Positions 17,296 through 24,619 of a stretch of 26,708 nucleotides of DNA are shown here, piece by piece (position 1 is the stretch's first letter; every line of letters begins with the position of its first letter). The notes beneath the pieces are model-generated. The model saw nothing but the letters and a program-made list of their open reading frames with translations. It was not told the origin of the DNA and did not search any database. A program made the translations under genes and the position numbers. The stretch is from an uncultured Saprospiraceae bacterium (GTDB lineage Bacteria > Bacteroidota > Bacteroidia > Chitinophagales > Saprospiraceae). The stretch covers positions 1 through 26,708 of the forward strand of contig CALLAG010000343.1 of assembly GCA_938002705.1 (NCBI GenBank), in the 5' to 3' direction.

Positions 17296-18426
17296 TTATA
17301 ATCGCTTCCTTAAGAACGGAAGAATCTCATCTTTCCATGTAGAAAAGACGCCTTCTTCTATTTTTTCTCGGGAGACTCTCATAAGATCAAGATAGAACGC
17401 CAAGTTATGCACACTTGCTATCTGACTTGCTAATAATTCTTTGACTTGGAATAAGTGCCTTAGGTATGCCTTAGAATATCGGGTAGACAATGTAGAATTA
17501 GAACCTGTATCTATTATACTAAAGTCTTTTTTCCACTTTTCATTTTTGATATTAATAATGCCCTCCCATGTATATAACATACCATGACGAGCATTACGAG
17601 TAGGTAACACACAGTCAAACATGTCTATGCCTAAGCCTACACATTCTATCAGATTCTCTGGAAGTCCTACACCCATCAGGTACCGTGGCTTATCTTCGGG
17701 TAGAATGCCTGTACATACATCCGTCATAGCGTAGAGGTCCTCATGAGGCTCTCCCACAGATAATCCACCTATGGCATTGATTGCTTGATCTGTCTGAGCT
17801 ATATATTCTGCAGACTGTATACGTAGGTCCTTGTAAGTACTTCCTTGTACTATAGGAGCGAATGTTTGATTATACCCATAATGTGGATCTGTCTCATCGA
17901 ATCGCTTAATGCATCTGTCCAGCCATCTATGGGTCATCGCTATAGACTTCTTAGCATAGTTATACTCGCATGGATATGGCGTACACTCATCGAATGCCAT
18001 GATAATATCTGCTCCGATGGTTCTCTGTATATCCATGATGCTCTCTGGTGTAAAGAAGTGCTTGCTCCCATCTATGTGAGAAGAGAACTTGACACCCTGC
18101 TCGGTTATCTTACGCCGAGCACTTAGAGAATAGACTTGATATCCTCCCGAGTCAGTCAATAAAGGCTTCTTCCAATCCATGAATTGGTGTACTCCGCCTG
18201 CCGCTTGAATGACATCCAGACCGGGCCTGAGATATAGATGATATGTATTAGCAAGAATAATATCCGCAGCAATATCGTTTTCGAGGTAGGATTGATCTAC
18301 TGTCTTGACGGTCGCTTGGGTACCTACAGGCATAAAGATAGGTGTCTTGATAGGGCCATGATCAGTATTAATAATACCTGTTCTTGCTTTAGATCCGGGG
18401 TCTTTGTGTGATATGCTAAAATCCAT
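17296..18426 (-). CDS. tgt: tRNA-guanine(34) transglycosylase (queuine tRNA-ribosyltransferase) lacking zinc cysteines
   Basis: TGT swaps guanine 34 for preQ1 in GUN-anticodon tRNAs on the way to queuosine. The 376-residue protein has the usual length and catalytic residues: base D92 in LLTDSGGYQVYSL, AFDECTPYP, AIGGLSVGEPHED and nucleophile D271 in DMFDCVLPTRNARHGMLY. The bacterial zinc site is normally Cys-x-Cys-x2-Cys plus His 26 residues on. Here the three cysteines are S309, S311 and S314 (GSNSTLSTRYSKAYLRHL) while the histidine H340 (SVHNLAFYL) and all spacings are kept. The gene starts the tgt-permease pair. Confidence 0.95.
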   Translation of the reverse strand: MDFSISHKDPGSKARTGIINTDHGPIKTPIFMPVGTQATVKTVDQSYLENDIAADIILANTYHLYLRPGLDVIQAAGGVHQFMDWKKPLLTDSGGYQVYSLSARRKITEQGVKFSSHIDGSKHFFTPESIMDIQRTIGADIIMAFDECTPYPCEYNYAKKSIAMTHRWLDRCIKRFDETDPHYGYNQTFAPIVQGSTYKDLRIQSAEYIAQTDQAINAIGGLSVGEPHEDLYAMTDVCTGILPEDKPRYLMGVGLPENLIECVGLGIDMFDCVLPTRNARHGMLYTWEGIINIKNEKWKKDFSIIDTGSNSTLSTRYSKAYLRHLFQVKELLASQIASVHNLAFYLDLMRVSREKIEEGVFSTWKDEILPFLRKRL

Positions 18427-18433
18427 AGTAGCT

Positions 18434-18441
18434 CAAAGGTA
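18434..18441 (-). promoter_or_regulatory. Candidate -7 element of tgt
   Basis: TACCTTTG on the minus strand (18441-18434) fits TAnnTTTG and ends 7 bases before the tgt ATG at 18426, predicting an almost leaderless message. No TTG is found at the usual 19-22 base distance, so the -33 part is missing or weak. Confidence 0.45.
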
Positions 18442-18584
18442 GATTTAATACCATTTATGGTTGAGGATTTTGCAATAGATTTTGAATATGATTTATTGAG
18501 ATCAAGACATAAATAGTTTCTACATAGATTTCCTTAGATTTATTAGTTCATATCCGTGTATTCATATTTGAAAAATTAATTGGG

Positions 18585-19412
18585 ATGAAGATTCATAAGT
18601 TGTCACACGTTATAGCAGTACCATTTGCACTACTGCTTTTCTATATCCTATATGAAACTTTTCTTAATGACAATTCCACCTTACTCTTATATGGCGTATT
18701 CCCGGCGATGGTTATTATCTTGATATACCTATTTCAACCACAGATTAATTATTGGTGGCTGAGCAAACACCCCATAGAGATAGATGAAAAGGTGATAAAA
18801 ATGCTCGATAATACTAATCCCTTCTATAGATCTCTAAGTCAGGATGATAGAAAACTGTTCCGTAACAAGCTGAGCCTCTATGTAGAAGGGAATGCCTTTA
18901 TGTCTAAAGGCATGGAACAAGATTTTGATGTGCCGTATGATGTGAAGATGATGACTGGCCAGATACCTATATCTATGATGTGGAATAAGAAAGATCAGTT
19001 TCTCAAGGCATTCGAACGTATAGTTATATACAAGCATGCATTTCCGAGTCCTAAGCATAAGTTCCTTCATACAGCGGAGTCCGATATTGAAGATGGCGTG
19101 ATTATATATTCATTACAACACGCCGAAGCAGCTATATTACATCCAGATCAGTTCTTTAACGTCGCCTGGTATGCCTATGCAGAAGCATTAGTCAAAGCCT
19201 ATCCTAACTTAGATTACCCTGACCTGGACACATCTACGTGGGGTATTATAGAAAAAGCCTCCGGTATATCTCAAGATAAAATTATGAAGACATTAGGGTA
19301 TGAATATGTAGACATCCTACCGATACTTATCACTATATACTTCCTTAATGGCCATAGCTTAAGAGAAATAGACTCCGATATCTATAATCAAGTAGAGAAA
19401 GCCCTTAATTAA
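18585..19412 (+). CDS. MtfA-like (peptidase M90-related) membrane protein lacking the HExxH motif
   Basis: The 275-residue protein has two N-terminal membrane helices (about residues 8-27 and 33-51) followed by a cytoplasmic domain that resembles MtfA, the M90 zinc peptidase that in E. coli binds the repressor Mlc. Matching features are the RSLSQDDRKLFRNKLSLYVE opening, the VIYKHAF strand, and the FFNVAWYAYAEAL helix at 191-202 where MtfA has Asn-x3-HExxH. Here the zinc-binding positions read Y196, A197 and E200, so both histidines and the catalytic glutamate are lost. It is therefore probably a non-catalytic relative. The homology is judged by eye. It diverges from tgt and precedes a T9SS cargo gene by 200 bases. 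Confidence 0.65.
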   Translation: MKIHKLSHVIAVPFALLLFYILYETFLNDNSTLLLYGVFPAMVIILIYLFQPQINYWWLSKHPIEIDEKVIKMLDNTNPFYRSLSQDDRKLFRNKLSLYVEGNAFMSKGMEQDFDVPYDVKMMTGQIPISMMWNKKDQFLKAFERIVIYKHAFPSPKHKFLHTAESDIEDGVIIYSLQHAEAAILHPDQFFNVAWYAYAEALVKAYPNLDYPDLDTSTWGIIEKASGISQDKIMKTLGYEYVDILPILITIYFLNGHSLREIDSDIYNQVEKALN

Positions 19413-19482
19413 ACAGATCATAAAGTAAAAAACTTTACACTTTTCAGATAGGTGTAGAGTCTGTGTATCAAAATCAACGACT

Positions 19483-19506
19483 TACTGTAGTGGATACCCT
19501 ACAGTA
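19483..19506. promoter_or_regulatory. Operator-like dyad upstream of the T9SS cargo gene
   Basis: TACTGTAG (19483-19490), 8 bases, CTACAGTA (19499-19506): a perfect 8-bp inverted repeat. Its centre lies about 43 bases upstream of the start point implied by the -7 box at 19525-19532, where an activator would touch RNA polymerase. The same stretch can also form the overlapping hairpin ATACCC (19494-19499) with GGGTAT (19509-19514). Binding protein unknown. Confidence 0.4.
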
Positions 19507-19524
19507 CTGGGTATATATATGCCA

Positions 19525-19532
19525 TAGATTTG
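19525..19532 (+). promoter_or_regulatory. Candidate -7 element of the T9SS cargo gene
   Basis: TAGATTTG matches TAnnTTTG. No TTG occurs 19-22 bases upstream; the space is instead next to the dyad at 19483-19506. The leader to the ATG at 19615 would be about 75 bases. Confidence 0.4.
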
Positions 19533-19614
19533 TTTTGTATTTAAGCGATAAGCTAATACAACCTTACCACCCTCCCTTTAGATAGAATATTTCTCAAAGC
19601 TCAACTCTACTCCT

Positions 19615-21210
19615 ATGAACCTTATTAAAGTCATCTTCCTACTACTATGTGCAACTCAGATATCTGCTCAGTGTAATAATTGCAGCGAGATTAACCTTAA
19701 TGGTGACTTCGAGCTTAAGCACAACATCCCAGGTACAGAAAATGCTAACGGTATCATGCAAGGCGAAATACAGAACTGGTATAATACACACGGATCAGCA
19801 GATTACTTCGATAACTTATGGAACTGGTATTATATGAGTGGTATACAGAGCACTATGGGTCACCTATGTTATGGAAGCAGACCATCACATGATCACAGCG
19901 AAGGCATGTACACATCAGTAGATATTCTTGCAGACGAGGATCTTACTTATTGTGTCACTTTTGATTACGGCTCTCACTGTGATTCTGACAAAGACGGAAA
20001 GGCACACATCTACTTGACTAACAATCTACAAGAAGGTCCTACTAATGCTTTTATGTTTCCAAGAGCTAATACACATACTACATGGTTTGATAACTCTAAG
20101 ATGATAGACGCTATTGTATTGGACGAGGAGACAGAATTTACAGAAGTAGGTATGACAACATACTCTGCTACTATAGATCCTGATGAGTCTTACAGTCAGC
20201 TTTGGTTTTTTACAGAATACTTACATTCTGATGGAGAATTTGCTAACTGTGGATTTATGCTTGATAATGTAAAGGTAAGTTGTAAGACTTCTGCATTAGC
20301 AGATATCTCTATGGTAGACTTAGGAGATGGAAGAGTAGAGTTAACACCTGTTTTTTCTAAAGAATTAACTGGTGTAAATTATGAGTGGAACATAGGTACA
20401 GAAAAGAGAAACCAAAAAACAATTATCATAGATCAGCAAAGTACATCTCAGGAAATATGTCTTAACATAACAGATAGTAGAGGTGCTTGTGCAGAAGCGT
20501 GTATAACAGTAGGTAGCTTAAATGGTGCTGTAGGTCAAAGCTTATGTGATTATGCAGTATGTCTGGATGCAGCAGGAGGAGTGCCTACAATAGAAGCTAT
20601 AGAACTTAAGACAATAACTGGTGAGATAATTACTATAGATAACTCATTTCCTGAGTTTGACTTTCCTTACTGTATCGGTGCATGGAATATGTGTGCTGAT
20701 GGTGCTTACGAATTAGAGCATCTTGTTACAGATCTTAATATGTGGATGCTCAATAATGAATACCAAGGACAAGTAGCTAAGACAGAAGACTCTGGATATA
20801 TAGAAGGATGTAGAGCTAATAAGCTATTAATATTTCAATCAGAATTATCATTTGAATCACTTGTCATAGGTAACGAAAAAGAAATAGAAAACTATAATAT
20901 CTACTTCCAGCAATCACACTGTAATGAAATACCAAACGAAGAAAGCGAAACAGCAAACTTAGAAGAGACTCAAGCATATCCTAACCCAGCTATCAGTATA
21001 GTTAACGTTACTCTGCCTCAGAATAATGAGAACAACTCTTGCAGTATAGACTTAAGATGCCTTAACGGTAATATATTAGAATCTTACGATGTAGATATGA
21101 GTCAGAATAATACAATGCAAATAGACTTAAGCCAAAGACAAGCGGGTATCTATTACATCAATGTGACAACTGATAGCGGTATAGAATCTCACAAGATTAT
21201 CAAGCTATAG
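19615..21210 (+). CDS. Secreted multidomain protein with type IX secretion C-terminal sorting domain
   Basis: The 531-residue protein starts with a signal peptide (MNLIKVIFLLLCATQISAQ). Residues about 20-225 form a beta-rich, cysteine-containing domain (INLNGDFELKHNIPG at its start, LDNVKVSCKT at its end) that looks like the jelly-roll domains at the front of many Bacteroidota surface proteins. Residues about 226-300 resemble a PKD-type domain (YEWNIGTEKRN...ICLNITDSRGACAEACITV). Residues about 310-440 are a cysteine-bearing region I cannot name. Residues about 453-531 are a type A sorting domain: AYPNPAISIVNVTLP, then LDLR-like strand IDLRCLNGN, and the end AGIYYINVTTDSGIESHKIIKL. Export through the type IX system that GldD supports is likely. 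Its stop codon is shared with the converging gene. Confidence 0.85.
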   Translation: MNLIKVIFLLLCATQISAQCNNCSEINLNGDFELKHNIPGTENANGIMQGEIQNWYNTHGSADYFDNLWNWYYMSGIQSTMGHLCYGSRPSHDHSEGMYTSVDILADEDLTYCVTFDYGSHCDSDKDGKAHIYLTNNLQEGPTNAFMFPRANTHTTWFDNSKMIDAIVLDEETEFTEVGMTTYSATIDPDESYSQLWFFTEYLHSDGEFANCGFMLDNVKVSCKTSALADISMVDLGDGRVELTPVFSKELTGVNYEWNIGTEKRNQKTIIIDQQSTSQEICLNITDSRGACAEACITVGSLNGAVGQSLCDYAVCLDAAGGVPTIEAIELKTITGEIITIDNSFPEFDFPYCIGAWNMCADGAYELEHLVTDLNMWMLNNEYQGQVAKTEDSGYIEGCRANKLLIFQSELSFESLVIGNEKEIENYNIYFQQSHCNEIPNEESETANLEETQAYPNPAISIVNVTLPQNNENNSCSIDLRCLNGNILESYDVDMSQNNTMQIDLSQRQAGIYYINVTTDSGIESHKIIKL

Positions 21211-21762
21211 CTTCCACTTAATATTGCAGCCAGCACTAGGTATCTGAGGTTGTATCTCTGTGATGCCAAGCGTCAGAGCATCTATAGCAAATCTTAGGTC
21301 AGCACCAGTCACTGGTATATCGTTACCAGGCCTACTCGCATCCATACGACCTCGATAGACAAGTACATCGTTCTTATCAAACAAGTAAAAGTCAGGCGTA
21401 CAAGCTGCATCATAAGCTTTAGCTACCGACTGATCTGCGTCATACAGATATGGGAACGGATACTTAAGCACTTGCGCTACGATATTCATTTTCTCAGGGC
21501 TGTCATCTTGATATTTTTCTACATCATTAGATGATATTGCAGCGAATCCTATTCCTTTAGGAAGATATTGATTAGCGATATTAACAAGCTCATGGTTGAT
21601 ATGTATAACGAATGGGCAATGATTACAACTGAATACGATCATCGTCCCCTTCTCGCCACGAATATCATCCAGACTAAGCGTTCTGCCAGAGACAGTATCT
21701 ACTAATGAAAACGAAGGTGCTTTTGTACCTAATGGTAACATATTAGATTCTTTGAGAGACAT
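21205..21762 (-). CDS. Thioredoxin-like/peroxiredoxin-family protein (CxxC)
   Basis: The 185-residue protein has the thioredoxin fold order: LGTKAPSFSLVDTVSGRTLSL at the start as in AhpC/TSA and TlpA proteins, active-site cysteines C46 and C49 in VFSCNHCPFV, the segment PYLYDADQSVAKAYDA, and the cis-proline region ACTPDFYLFDKND. A final CNIKWK is typical of this cytosolic subfamily. No signal peptide is visible, so it probably acts in the cytoplasm as a thiol oxidoreductase or peroxidase. It is the last gene of a three-gene operon, starting 12 bases after the carboxypeptidase stop. Its TAG stop overlaps the TAG of the opposite gene within the palindrome CTATAG. Confidence 0.85.
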   Translation of the reverse strand: MSLKESNMLPLGTKAPSFSLVDTVSGRTLSLDDIRGEKGTMIVFSCNHCPFVIHINHELVNIANQYLPKGIGFAAISSNDVEKYQDDSPEKMNIVAQVLKYPFPYLYDADQSVAKAYDAACTPDFYLFDKNDVLVYRGRMDASRPGNDIPVTGADLRFAIDALTLGITEIQPQIPSAGCNIKWKL

Positions 21763-21774
21763 ATGAGCGTTTTA

Positions 21775-22578
21775 TTATTTACAATTATTATTTATTCCGA
21801 GTACATAATGGTTGACGACATCTAAGGCGACAGCAGCCTCGCTGCCTTGAAATCCCGAGATCATTTCTGGCTTTAATTTTTCTTTGGCGTAAGCCGTATA
21901 CATCTTAGATAATGGCATGTAAGTCCAGTGCCACTTTTCTTCATTATAACCATGAGGACGATCTGTACCCTTAGCAGAATACGGTCTGCAGTAGCCGTAA
22001 GTCATCGCATTGTTCTCAAGCCACGAAAATAATTTGAGACCGTCACCTCCTTCAAACCATTCATTATTAAAACTATTAAAATCAATATCGCTACCCCAAT
22101 GATGTCGAGAAGTGCCTGGCATAGAACTGTATTCTAATATCTTACGTGCACGCTCTACAGGGTCCACGTACTTTGTGCTGGCATTCTCACCATTACTTAA
22201 TATCGTTTTGCCAGTCCATTTTTTTTCCCAGATTGTTTTTTGATAATCAAAGTTTCTTGCCGCTGATCGGATGACTAATTGTATACCGTCTTTCTTAGCA
22301 GCTGCATGCATCTCTAAGAAAGCAGCATAGGCTTCTTTTTTCATTAGGAGACCAGCCCTATCAGCGTATTCAGATGATATCGTTATAAATGAAGTATCAA
22401 CGGAAGGATCGAACTTACCCATGATAAAGTCAATAGTAAGGTCTGTAGGATATTCTACCTTGACTACTTTTTCTTGTGTCGGTACGACTTCTTTGTTAGA
22501 TGAAGAAGGCGAAGACGTACACGCGAGAAGCGTTATCATGGCGGCTATAGATAATAGTATTGTCTTGCTATACTTCAT
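21775..22578 (-). CDS. VanY-type D-alanyl-D-alanine carboxypeptidase lipoprotein (peptidase M15B)
   Basis: A periplasmic metallo-carboxypeptidase of 267 residues that trims the last D-Ala from peptidoglycan stems. From the ATG at 22578 it begins MKYSKTILLSIAAMITLLAC, a lipoprotein signal with lipid cysteine C20. Zinc ligands are H159 and D166 in TSRHHWGSDIDFN and H217 in EEKWHWTY, with catalytic-type E214; VIRSAARNFDYQKTIW is the other family block. An ATG six codons upstream (22596) is possible but makes a poorer signal peptide. It overlaps the end of the upstream gene by 11 bases, so the pair is coupled. A role in cell-wall remodelling fits the exported GH73 gene elsewhere in the window, but they are far apart. 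Confidence 0.88.
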   Translation of the reverse strand: MKYSKTILLSIAAMITLLACTSSPSSSNKEVVPTQEKVVKVEYPTDLTIDFIMGKFDPSVDTSFITISSEYADRAGLLMKKEAYAAFLEMHAAAKKDGIQLVIRSAARNFDYQKTIWEKKWTGKTILSNGENASTKYVDPVERARKILEYSSMPGTSRHHWGSDIDFNSFNNEWFEGGDGLKLFSWLENNAMTYGYCRPYSAKGTDRPHGYNEEKWHWTYMPLSKMYTAYAKEKLKPEMISGFQGSEAAVALDVVNHYVLGINNNCK

Positions 22579-23995
22579 CACCCTTCTTAGTTCCATAATT
22601 AAATAATCCTTTCTCTTTTATCAAGGGTACAAGAACTGGCGGAACAAAACTTTCCCATTCTTGACTTCCTGCTTCTATAGACTCTAATACATTCCATGGC
22701 AATATTTCAAGTTTCTTCTTGTCATAAGTGTTAATCTCCACAATCTGTTGTGCATCTATAAGGTGCTTATATAAGAAGTGGATGCCGTCAGGGACCATGA
22801 GTGTCCTAGCATTAATAAGCTCACCACCTTCTTCTAAGTAGGCAGGATACACATATACCGTTATGTTACGGTTAAATAATTCTCCGAAAGCAATTAATAG
22901 TCTGCCATCTTGATTATTGTGATACTTCTCCTCAATAATCTGAGATAATTCCCTTACACCTATCACGAGCCCTAGGTGACCTATCCTATGGTCTGCTAAG
23001 TAATTAATAAGGTTCTGATGATTACTACAATCAGAGATAATGACATTGTGTCCAAGTGCACATAGGGCATCTGCTCTTTCGAGAAAGTCCGCTTCGTCTA
23101 TTTCGCCATTGACTTTGAGGTTTTCCATTGTTACCTCAGCGATAATCGCTGCATTATCATCCTCTACACTATCCTCTTCTACAAACTGCTTGTAGCCTGC
23201 CTCAAATACATCAAGAGTAACACTCGTAGGAGGTCTGAAGTGTCCGCGGACGACCATCAAGTCTTTCTTCCATAGAAATTCGGAAGCATGTATATTGGTC
23301 TTATCCTTACTGAATATAGTTACATCAGTCAGCTGATACTGCACAGCATAGAGGGCCAATAAACGATTATCTACGTGGTTAAAATCTGGTCCTTCGAGAC
23401 GGATCATATCAATGCTCACCCTCCCAGCGATACCATCTACGAGGGATTGCACAAATTCCTTAGGATCATGGTGACTCTTAAAGCAAGCATAGACCATATT
23501 AACACCAAGAACTCCGATAGCTTCTTGCTGTAGGTGGTTATTCTGATCACTCATCTTGACATGTACAATCAAGTCATTAGTAGGACCATCGGGTGTAACC
23601 TGGAATCTTACACCCATCCAACCATTACCTTTGATCGTTCTCTTATAGTTAATAGCCGCTACAGTATCTGCAAATGCAAAGAAGGTCGTCTCAGGTCTCT
23701 CCTTAGTCAATCTATCCTCCATAAGCTGATACTCGTGGTCCAGCATCTTATATAATCGAGATTCGCATACATAACGACCACTCTCTTCTACGCCATATAT
23801 AGCATCAGAGTAGGTCTTATCATATGCAGACATCGTCTTGGCTATAGTTCCTGCAGCAGCACCTGCCTGAAAGAAACATCGAGCGACCTCTTGCCCGGCT
23901 CCTATCTCAGCGAATGTGCCATAGATTTTCTTGTTAAGATTGATATTCAGAGCCTTTTGCTCTGCTGTGAGTATGTGTCGTTTAGTAGAATTCAA
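22568..23995 (-). CDS. Large conserved cytoplasmic protein of unknown function (TTG start)
   Basis: The 475-residue protein has no signal peptide or membrane helix. I recognise the sequence pattern YGTFAEIGAGQEVARCFFQAG, followed by AAGTIAKTMSAYDKTYSDAIYG, YKMLDHEYQLMEDRL, and FFAFADTVAAINYKRTIKGNGWMGVRFQ, as a widespread, very conserved family in Bacteroidota and some cyanobacteria whose database labels are inconsistent; no function is established to my knowledge. The start is TTG at 23995: no ATG exists for the first 54 codons, and the promoter box 20 bases upstream fixes it. It heads a three-gene operon with the VanY-like lipoprotein (overlapping) and the thioredoxin-like gene. Confidence 0.85.
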   Translation of the reverse strand: MNSTKRHILTAEQKALNINLNKKIYGTFAEIGAGQEVARCFFQAGAAAGTIAKTMSAYDKTYSDAIYGVEESGRYVCESRLYKMLDHEYQLMEDRLTKERPETTFFAFADTVAAINYKRTIKGNGWMGVRFQVTPDGPTNDLIVHVKMSDQNNHLQQEAIGVLGVNMVYACFKSHHDPKEFVQSLVDGIAGRVSIDMIRLEGPDFNHVDNRLLALYAVQYQLTDVTIFSKDKTNIHASEFLWKKDLMVVRGHFRPPTSVTLDVFEAGYKQFVEEDSVEDDNAAIIAEVTMENLKVNGEIDEADFLERADALCALGHNVIISDCSNHQNLINYLADHRIGHLGLVIGVRELSQIIEEKYHNNQDGRLLIAFGELFNRNITVYVYPAYLEEGGELINARTLMVPDGIHFLYKHLIDAQQIVEINTYDKKKLEILPWNVLESIEAGSQEWESFVPPVLVPLIKEKGLFNYGTKKGDEV

Positions 23996-24014
23996 GTGTC
24001 TTGTAATTTTGGCG

Positions 24015-24047
24015 CAAAGATATGGAATTTCTTGGGGTGTAATTCAA
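24015..24047 (-). promoter_or_regulatory. Promoter of the three-gene operon 23995-21205
   Basis: Minus strand: TTG (24047-24045), 22 bases, TATCTTTG (24022-24015), an exact TAnnTTTG box. It ends 19 bases before the TTG start codon at 23995, giving the same geometry as the ECF sigma promoter. Confidence 0.6.
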
Positions 24048-24195
24048 CACAAAATAGAAGCCTTAATAATCTCTCGATATAATAGTGAATAAGACAAACA
24101 GAAATTCAATCATCTGAAGTAGTTAGTTCTGAGGATTATAATAATTCTTAGCAATGAAAGAACCTGAAATTTTAAGTACTTTGGGACAAGTATGC

Positions 24196-24391
24196 AGCAT
24201 CGGGATCAAGATTTGTCTGAGGTAGGACGGACAGGTGTAACCTCGATCCAATGCACTTGAAACAAATGAGAAGAAGAAGTAAGACTTAAAAAGAAGATAT
24301 CCAAAATATAAATGAGAGAAAAAACGGATCGGGATGAGTGTAGAGCATCGAGGTCGGAACTTGTCCGCCGTAGGAGGAGACCTCGACGATC
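24196..24391. repeat. Palindromic composite unit 1 (damaged left copy, spacer, reverse copy)
   Basis: The right half is a clean reverse copy of the 46-bp palindrome at 24346-24391 (GCATCGAGGTCGGAACTTG...GACCTCGACGATC). The left copy (24196-24248) is a hybrid: its left part resembles a reverse copy with several changes and its right part (GGACAGGTGTAACCTCGATC) is forward. The spacer (24249-24345) is purine-rich on the plus strand. The stretch 24048-24195 before it carries no gene I can support. Confidence 0.75.
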
Positions 24392-24404
24392 ACGATTTTA
24401 CCCC

Positions 24405-24597
24405 GATGGTCGAGGTTTCCGCCAGAGGACGGACAGGTGTAACCTCGATCCAATGCACTTGAATCACAGGAAGAAGAATTAGAAAATGAAAGAGCAAAAA
24501 AAGATTTGAAATAAATAAAAGTATTAAAGTGACAAAAGTGATGAGTGAACAGCATCGAGGTCGCAACTTGTCCGCCGCAGGAGGAGACCTCGACGAG
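24405..24597. repeat. Palindromic composite unit 2
   Basis: Forward copy at 24405-24450: outer stem CGAGGTT/AACCTCG with an inner TCCGCC...GG(A)CGGA stem. Reverse copy at 24553-24597: outer stem CGAGGTC/GACCTCG. Between them is a 102-base purine-rich spacer beginning CAATGCACTTGAA and containing AAAGAGCAAAAAAAGA, shared in part with units 1 and 3. Forward and reverse copies are also inverted repeats of each other, so the unit has both local and long-range palindromes. It ends 22 bases before the gene at 24620. Confidence 0.8.
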
Positions 24598-24619
24598 GGT
24601 AAAAGTTAAATAGTTTTAA

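Noticed and set aside
24286..24555. 89-codon minus-strand ORF in the repeat region
   Set aside because: It runs through two palindrome copies and a spacer, is low-complexity (Ser/Phe-rich) and is explained by the purine bias of the plus strand.
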